DNA from: Amoeboradix gromovi | Taxonomy: Eukaryota; Sanchytriomycota; Sanchytriomycetes; Sanchytriales; Sanchytriaceae | Assembly (NCBI GenBank): GCA_018985225.1 | Contig: JADGIF010000341.1 | Span: forward strand, 1-10,566 | Direction of reading: 5' to 3' | Length of the DNA: 10,566 bases | In this document: positions 6,958-10,566 of the stretch, in pieces | How the letters are laid out: the number at the start of each line of letters is the position of its first letter | How positions within the stretch are numbered: the first letter of the stretch is position 1 | The notes under the pieces: generated by a model | What the model saw: the letters and a program-made list of their open reading frames with translations, nothing else | What the model was told of the DNA's origin: nothing | Database searches by the model: none | Translations under genes and position numbers: made by a program

Positions 6958-7272
6958 ATGGCCAAGAGAAAGCAAAAGCTTTCATACACCAGTATATCAA
7001 AGAAATGTAGTGTCTGTGAGAATGAAATAGATAAGAGTAATGATGTTAGTATAACATTACAAAATGACTCTAGAAAAGAGTACCGTCTAAGAAAATGCAC
7101 CTTTTGCTTAGATGCTCAAAAACCTCATATATTTGAACGAGATGCAGGGTCTTCTACTTTTATTTTGAAGAGGGAAATGACATTAATGAAAGAAAATTGG
7201 TATGATAGAAGATCTTTTATTAATGACAGCATTTCCTGCGTATGGAGCACCTTTAAAAACGAGTTGGTCTAG
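6958..7272 (+). CDS. Four-cysteine (putative zinc-binding) protein of the TIR element
   Basis: A 104-residue ORF carried inside the element. It has a basic start (MAKRKQKLSY), then C17-S-V-C20 and C47-T-F-C50, two CxxC knuckles 26 residues apart. That spacing suits a zinc-ribbon-like fold, but the metal is inferred. The second half is charged and aromatic (KENWYDRRSF, then SCVWSTFKNELV at the end). No catalytic motif, signal peptide or membrane segment is seen. The TAG at 7270-7272 lies within the right TIR. Support for coding comes from comparing three copies: copy A keeps the frame over 81 codons with no indel, and copy C differs by two insertions of exactly one codon each. I do not recognise the family. 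It could be a DNA-binding accessory of transposition, a captured host fragment or a transposase remnant. Confidence 0.6.
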   Translation: MAKRKQKLSYTSISKKCSVCENEIDKSNDVSITLQNDSRKEYRLRKCTFCLDAQKPHIFERDAGSSTFILKREMTLMKENWYDRRSFINDSISCVWSTFKNELV

Positions 7273-7291
7273 TTTTTATATTTGGTGTCCC
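7262..7291 (-). repeat. Right TIR of copy B
   Basis: A 30-bp TIR with the right-end variants C at position 7 and A at position 22, plus a private C at position 26. It contains the stop codon of the element's ORF. Confidence 0.85.
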
Positions 7292-7575
7292 ACTGCACTA
7301 ACCAATCAATATCAAAAATCCGAATAACTCTTTCTGCTTGTATAATAAAATCTTCCATTCATAGGAGAATTCTAAAATTTGATTCCATTTTATTTTTCTG
7401 TGCTATCAAGAAATCTGTAATGTTCCAACTAGCATCATCGTCTCGGTAAACAGAATTGAAACCAAATCATCATGAATATAGCATTCAACACGAGCGATTT
7501 CTTGTTATTTGGTACCTTAGATCGCTAATCGAACATGCAACCACAAAATTCTTATTGAAACTCCGCGTTTCCATA

Positions 7576-9378
7576 ATGGCTGTTAGCAAGAACTTGCAAA
7601 ATAATGAAAAAATAATTGCATGCATAACTGCATTCATAAACAAATCGAAAACGAAGCAAGCAAACCTATCCGATATTGCCCAGTTGCATATAGAGCCAAA
7701 AGCAGAATCAGCTAAGTTGCATACCTTGATACCTGGCAAAATCAGTGTATATATTACTGGTTGCAAAGAATTCAAAATAATTGACAAAAACTATGTGATA
7801 CTGAGTGGTGATGTTAAGGCTAAGCCAGCGAGTATTGTTGGAAAAAGTAGTAACAAAGATGAAAAGAATTCTGAGACTATAAAAGAAATTAAATCACCAA
7901 GAAAGACCAAGGTCAAGAAATCGAAAGAAAGGCAGTCTAAAGTTGAAAGTGATGTAAAATTAAGTGAGGATGATATATATGATCAAGTTAGAACCACCGT
8001 CCCTCCTGTGACTTCCCAACTTAGAAATCTTAAACCCGGAAAGAATAAAGTATCAGATGCGCCTTTTGAAGATATCCTACTTCATGCAAATCATTCTATT
8101 TTCGCTCCGAACTCTCCTTCAGACCAATCCCAAAGCGCTCTTAGAGTGCTTTTGTCTCAAGAACAGGCTAAATCTCTTGTTCAATATGCCTATCTTGGTC
8201 AATCTGAGAAACATCCAGTCTTTTTAAACACTCAAATCCCATTTTGTATACTGGCAATGGGAGTTCAAGGTGTTGGAAAATCTTATAGCGTAGCTACAAT
8301 TATTGAAAATTGTATGATCAACTCTCCACCTCACATAATGTCTAATTCTCCTTGTAGTACAGTAGTATTTCATTTCGACCAAGATGAGTCCAATTTCTGT
8401 GAAGCCATCACTCTGAGTAATAAGATCGGCGGCTTACCGGATTCAATATCTGCTATTCCTCGTATCACTATACTTGTTAGTCCTTCTAATTATATTCAGC
8501 GCAAAAAGTTTTATGAAGGTATCCCAAATTGCACAATTCTGCCATTGTTGTTTAACTGGTCAGATCTAAATGCTCCGCAGCTGAAAAGTCTAATGCGAGT
8601 GGACTCAGATGATCAGATGCCGCTATATATGAGCGCGATACTCGATATGCTGCGCAAGTTCCAAAAAGACGATTTATTGCCAAGTTTTAGCCAGTTTAAG
8701 AGCGCCCTTACAACAAAACTTAAACTGACTCCAGCGCAGAATGGTCCGTTAGACTTAAGACTAAAACTGTTGGAATCTCTGCTCTCGGAGTCAAAAGAGA
8801 ACGAAAAACTCAGAATAACCGATTTACAAGAGATATTTAATACGCCCAACAGCTTGATTATCGTTGACTTGACCGACCCTATGATCAGTCCTATGGAGGC
8901 AAATGGTATCTTTAAAGTAGTGCTTGCAAAGTTCATCAGTACTCCGTTAGAATGCGGCAAACTGGTCGTTTTTGACGAGGCCCATAAGTATCTGGACAGC
9001 CAAGGCAAGGACGAGCTAAGCAGTCTGATAGTAAGCGCCACAAGACAGATGAGGCATCATGGTTTACGTTTGGTAATAAGCACTCAAAGCCCCAAGTCAA
9101 TACCTGGTGAAATAATAGATTTGGTAAGCGTTGCGTTGATCCATCGATTTCATGCACCAGATTGGTTCTCTTATTTAAAAACTAAGTTGCCGCTCAAAGA
9201 CGAGGACTTCCATAAAATTATAAATTTGACCACTGGAAATGCATTGGCGTTTTATGGGAAATGGCCTCATGAGTTTGCAAATGAAGATGAAAAACAATTT
9301 TTCCATGAGATCGCAATCAGGCAGCGAGTCACTGAAGATGGTGGAATCTCAAAAGTAAGCAGTAAGAAATTGAAATAA
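7576..9378 (+). CDS. HerA/FtsK-superfamily P-loop ATPase with putative nucleic-acid-binding N-terminus
   Basis: A 600-residue protein. The Walker A motif is GVQGVGKS at 229-236. Walker B is LVVFDEAHKYLD, with D467 and E468. Then come the SATRQMRHHG segment, the polar STQ motif (Q504) and a putative arginine finger in HRF (R524). That order, with the Gln after Walker B and DEAH-type acidic residues, is typical of HerA/VirB4/FtsK-type DNA-pumping or remodelling ATPases rather than classical AAA+. Residues about 10-80 look like a small helical domain ending in strands (ISVYITGCKEFKI and YVILSGD), possibly winged-helix or OST-HTH-like (weak). Residues 90-140 are a Lys/Glu/Ser-rich linker. The ORF is intronless. 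The frame is open back to 7450, but the only upstream start is a TTG at 7456, so the ATG at 7576 is preferred. The 284 bp between copy B and this ATG hold no other gene. The substrate is unknown; a role in DNA or RNA translocation is inference. Confidence 0.75.
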   Translation: MAVSKNLQNNEKIIACITAFINKSKTKQANLSDIAQLHIEPKAESAKLHTLIPGKISVYITGCKEFKIIDKNYVILSGDVKAKPASIVGKSSNKDEKNSETIKEIKSPRKTKVKKSKERQSKVESDVKLSEDDIYDQVRTTVPPVTSQLRNLKPGKNKVSDAPFEDILLHANHSIFAPNSPSDQSQSALRVLLSQEQAKSLVQYAYLGQSEKHPVFLNTQIPFCILAMGVQGVGKSYSVATIIENCMINSPPHIMSNSPCSTVVFHFDQDESNFCEAITLSNKIGGLPDSISAIPRITILVSPSNYIQRKKFYEGIPNCTILPLLFNWSDLNAPQLKSLMRVDSDDQMPLYMSAILDMLRKFQKDDLLPSFSQFKSALTTKLKLTPAQNGPLDLRLKLLESLLSESKENEKLRITDLQEIFNTPNSLIIVDLTDPMISPMEANGIFKVVLAKFISTPLECGKLVVFDEAHKYLDSQGKDELSSLIVSATRQMRHHGLRLVISTQSPKSIPGEIIDLVSVALIHRFHAPDWFSYLKTKLPLKDEDFHKIINLTTGNALAFYGKWPHEFANEDEKQFFHEIAIRQRVTEDGGISKVSSKKLK

Positions 9379-9379
9379 A
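9374..9379 (+). terminator. AATAAA overlapping the ATPase stop codon
   Basis: AATAAA spans the TAA stop at 9376-9378. The following 206 bp up to the convergent Trs23 gene show no gene or RNA motif that I can support. Confidence 0.4.
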
Positions 9380-9584
9380 TCAATTACATTGAAATTAATA
9401 TGACTTGAACCAGGTGTGCTTCATAGTGTGTTGCCCAAGTTGATGTTTGGAGTGTGAGCAACAGCGGTAAAGGGCCACTAGATTTGTCAGTTTCTCTATG
9501 GAAATTCTTAATTTCTCGTAAATCAGGACCTTTAACGAGCGCTAGTATGACAAGATAAATTGAGATTTTAAAGCTAGTGCAGAT

Positions 9585-10007
9585 TTAATTTAGCTTTATT
9601 AAGGTTTCTAATTGTTGGTCAAATGTTGCATTTTTTATGGGATGCTCTAGCGTGTAAAATGCATTCTTGACAACATAATCACTATAGACTTCATACAACT
9701 TTGAAAAGAATGAATCAATGTTAGCACTGCCATTTGTTGCCAAAATTATGAATTTAACGCCAGTAACTGTAGAACTTAAATGAATGGTAAACAATGATGT
9801 AATTATTTGTCGAAGTCCCTGGCTGGGCTGTGTGCCAACAATTGGTGACACTCTGCTTGATATAGCTGTTAGAGAATGTAAAGTAGAGGCTAATACGATT
9901 GCATCGTTAGATGAGAGACTTCTGATGTTTGACTGTTTATTAGTGTTGTATTCTTTGGAATAAATCAAACTTCCCGCCTTGTTAACAATCCAAATTGATA
10001 AAATCAT
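9585..10007 (-). CDS. TRS23: TRAPP complex subunit 4 (Trs23/TRAPPC4), short form
   Basis: A 140-residue longin-fold (sybindin family) subunit of the TRAPP core, which activates the Rab GTPase Ypt1/Rab1 in ER-Golgi and Golgi traffic. The start MILSIWIVNKAGSLIYS matches the family's N-terminal strand. Further marks are LASTLHSLTAISSRVSP (about residues 40-56), TVTGVKFIILAT (80-91), and FFSKLYEVYSDYVVKNAFYTLEHPI (99-123) ending FDQQLETLIKLN. The PDZ-like insertion found between the first strands and the first helix in animal and plant TRAPPC4 is absent, and the protein goes directly from the first strands to the helix. That explains the length (human is about 219). The other small longin subunit, Bet5/TRAPPC1, is a weaker match. 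An AATAAA hexamer lies inside the last codons (Leu-Ile-Lys). It starts 18 nt after the APC10 stop on the same strand. Confidence 0.9.
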   Translation of the reverse strand: MILSIWIVNKAGSLIYSKEYNTNKQSNIRSLSSNDAIVLASTLHSLTAISSRVSPIVGTQPSQGLRQIITSLFTIHLSSTVTGVKFIILATNGSANIDSFFSKLYEVYSDYVVKNAFYTLEHPIKNATFDQQLETLIKLN

Positions 10008-10025
10008 TGTTAGAAAAAATAACTT

Positions 10026-10439
10026 TCAACATCCAATAACTTGAACCTCGGATAATCTAACATCTTGTCCTCCACCATTCACAGCCACAACACTGATACA
10101 AAGTGTAAACGTGTTTTCTCTTACCGGTATAGTAATCCAAGCATCCATTAGAGTAGGAGTCATACTCCATTCGCCAATAGTTACTAAGCTTCTTCTACTG
10201 CCACCTAAAATTTTGATACACTCAGGAAAGTAGGTGTCATCCTCCATATATAGCCTAATTTTAACGCATTCTACATAGTGCTCGTGGTAAAATTGACAGA
10301 AGATGTTGTGAGGAGTGACTGGTGAGCAAGATTGATAGTATTCATCCGTGTCTACAAACATCATATCCAAGCTTTTTTGTTTTCCAGAGGTTGCAGACCA
10401 TTTGCCTTGAGTAGCGATATTATGGGTTCTGTCTCCCAT
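10026..10439 (-). CDS. DOC1: Anaphase-promoting complex subunit 10 (APC10/Doc1)
   Basis: A 137-residue, essentially DOC-domain-only protein. APC10/Doc1 is a jelly-roll subunit that, with the coactivator, helps bind the D-box degron of substrates of the anaphase-promoting complex ubiquitin ligase. Aligned marks are MGD at the start (family IGD), KWSATSG (family WSLSSCKPG), TDEYYQSCSPVTPHNIFCQF at 31-50 (family LETYWQSDGxQPHxVNIQF), DDTYFPECIKILGG (family SYTPSKISVRVG), DAWITIPV (family GWIHVPL) and NGGGQDVRLSEVQVIG at 121-136 (family NGRDTHxRQIKIY). The core is complete, while the N- and C-terminal extensions of larger homologues (human 185) are absent. The ATG at 10437-10439 is used; the frame extends to a TTG at 10448 only. 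Its upstream region is occupied by TIR-element copy C only 22 nt from the ATG, and downstream lies Trs23 after 18 nt. Confidence 0.88.
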   Translation of the reverse strand: MGDRTHNIATQGKWSATSGKQKSLDMMFVDTDEYYQSCSPVTPHNIFCQFYHEHYVECVKIRLYMEDDTYFPECIKILGGSRRSLVTIGEWSMTPTLMDAWITIPVRENTFTLCISVVAVNGGGQDVRLSEVQVIGC

Positions 10440-10461
10440 GTCAGACAATTTCTAGAAATAT

Positions 10462-10491
10462 GGGACACCAAATATAAAAACTAGACTAACT
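10462..10491 (+). repeat. Right-end TIR of copy C (seen inverted)
   Basis: A 30-bp TIR beginning GGGACACCAAATATAAAAAC on the plus strand. It is identical to the complement of the copy A right TIR. Its outer edge lies 22 nt from the APC10 ATG. Confidence 0.85.
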
Positions 10492-10566
10492 CGTTTTTAA
10501 AGGAGGTGCTCCATACGGAGGAAATGCTATCATTAATAAAAGATCTTCTTTTATTATACCAATTTT
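10481..10566 (-). CDS. 3' end of the four-cysteine element ORF in copy C (partial)
   Basis: 27 sense codons plus a TAG at 10481-10483, in the frame of the copy B ORF from its NWYDRRSF segment to the NELV end. Relative to copies A and B it has two separate 3-bp insertions, one Lys codon after the NWYN segment and one Ser codon after WST, and a Cys-to-Ser change in the last cysteine (outside the CxxC pairs). Frame-preserving indels suggest this copy was, or is, under protein-level constraint. The start lies outside the window. Confidence 0.5.
   Translation of the reverse strand, partial: NWYNKRRSFINDSISSVWSTSFKNELV

Larger units (their letters stand above)
6628..7291 (+). mobile_element. TIR DNA element, copy B (longest copy, 664 bp)
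   Basis: Bounded by 30-bp terminal inverted repeats, left 6628-6657 and right 7262-7291, differing at three positions (7, 22 and 26). It has the same organisation as copy A: left TIR, about 300 bp of non-coding sequence, then a 104-codon ORF whose stop lies inside the right TIR. It retains the 179 bp missing from copy A. The flanks (ATGT on the left, ACTG on the right) do not form a clear 4-bp target duplication, so the insertion may be old or rearranged, or the duplication in copy A may be fortuitous. There is no transposase, so it would depend on a helper elsewhere. Many of the differences from copy A are transitions. Confidence 0.85.
10462..10566 (-). mobile_element. TIR DNA element, copy C (inverted, cut by window edge)
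   Basis: The right-hand end of a third copy, in opposite orientation to A and B. The 30-bp TIR is 10462-10491 and carries the right-end variants (C at position 7, A at position 22). The element then continues through the 3' end of the ORF to the window edge. Only 105 bp are visible, so its other end, any target duplication and its completeness are unknown. The bases outside the TIR (ATAT, 10458-10461) are the candidate flank to compare. Confidence 0.85.

Noticed and set aside
7021-7272. The element ORF as the cysteine-rich C-terminal domain of a piggyBac-type transposase
   Set aside because: The CxxC spacing (26 residues), the missing further Cys/His residues, the TIR start (GGGAC) and the lack of TTAA flanks do not fit that family, so no superfamily is claimed.
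7456-7575. A 40-codon N-terminal extension of the ATPase beginning at a TTG
   Set aside because: Eukaryotic starts are ATG. The extension has no ATG and no visible homology, and it is bounded by a stop just upstream (7447-7449). It is kept only as a remote possibility of a spliced upstream exon.
8613-9041. A 142-codon minus-strand frame
   Set aside because: It lies entirely inside the ATPase, antisense to its Walker B region. It is Ser/Leu-rich, as expected of a shadow frame, and shows no family resemblance.

Overview
The window is about 10.6 kb of compact, AT-rich eukaryotic nuclear DNA, most likely from a fungus and probably an early-diverging (zygomycete-grade) one. This rests on the gene set (eRF1, Rrb1/GRWD1, TRAPPC4/Trs23, APC10/Doc1), on two GPI-anchored-looking tyrosinases, on very short spacers, and on a 19-nt GT-AG intron. 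The assignment below 'fungus' is inference. All three standard stop codons end recognisable genes, so the standard nuclear code fits.

Layout from left to right: (1) the 5' part of an unidentified minus-strand gene runs off the left edge (1-282). (2) A 483-bp terminal-inverted-repeat (TIR) element, copy A, with a decayed ORF lies at 404-886 and is flanked by AATT. (3) Translation termination factor eRF1 is on the minus strand (1021-2338) and is interrupted by one 19-nt intron that restores a full-length 432-residue protein. (4) A tandem pair of tyrosinases lies on the plus strand (2527-3639 and 3872-4999). Each has a signal peptide, the six copper-ligand histidines, a shared C-terminal module and a GPI-type tail, and the two promoters share motifs. 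(5) The ribosomal-protein chaperone Rrb1/GRWD1 is convergent (5043-6167, minus), only 43 nt from the second tyrosinase. (6) A 460-bp stretch has no supportable gene. (7) Copy B of the element, 664 bp, carries an intact 104-residue four-cysteine ORF (6628-7291). (8) A 600-residue HerA/FtsK-type P-loop ATPase follows (7576-9378, plus). (9) On the minus strand, APC10 (10026-10439) and Trs23 (9585-10007) are separated by only 18 nt. (10) Copy C of the element, inverted and cut by the right edge, ends 22 nt from the APC10 start codon.

The conserved genes are unrelated housekeeping functions (translation termination, ribosome assembly, vesicle tethering, cell-cycle ubiquitination), so there is no pathway cluster apart from the tyrosinase pair. 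The parts most worth a second look are the three-copy TIR element family with a small coding sequence that changes by whole codons, the 19-nt intron, the conserved module in the tyrosinase tails, and the extreme packing, with AATAAA signals overlapping or abutting stop codons.
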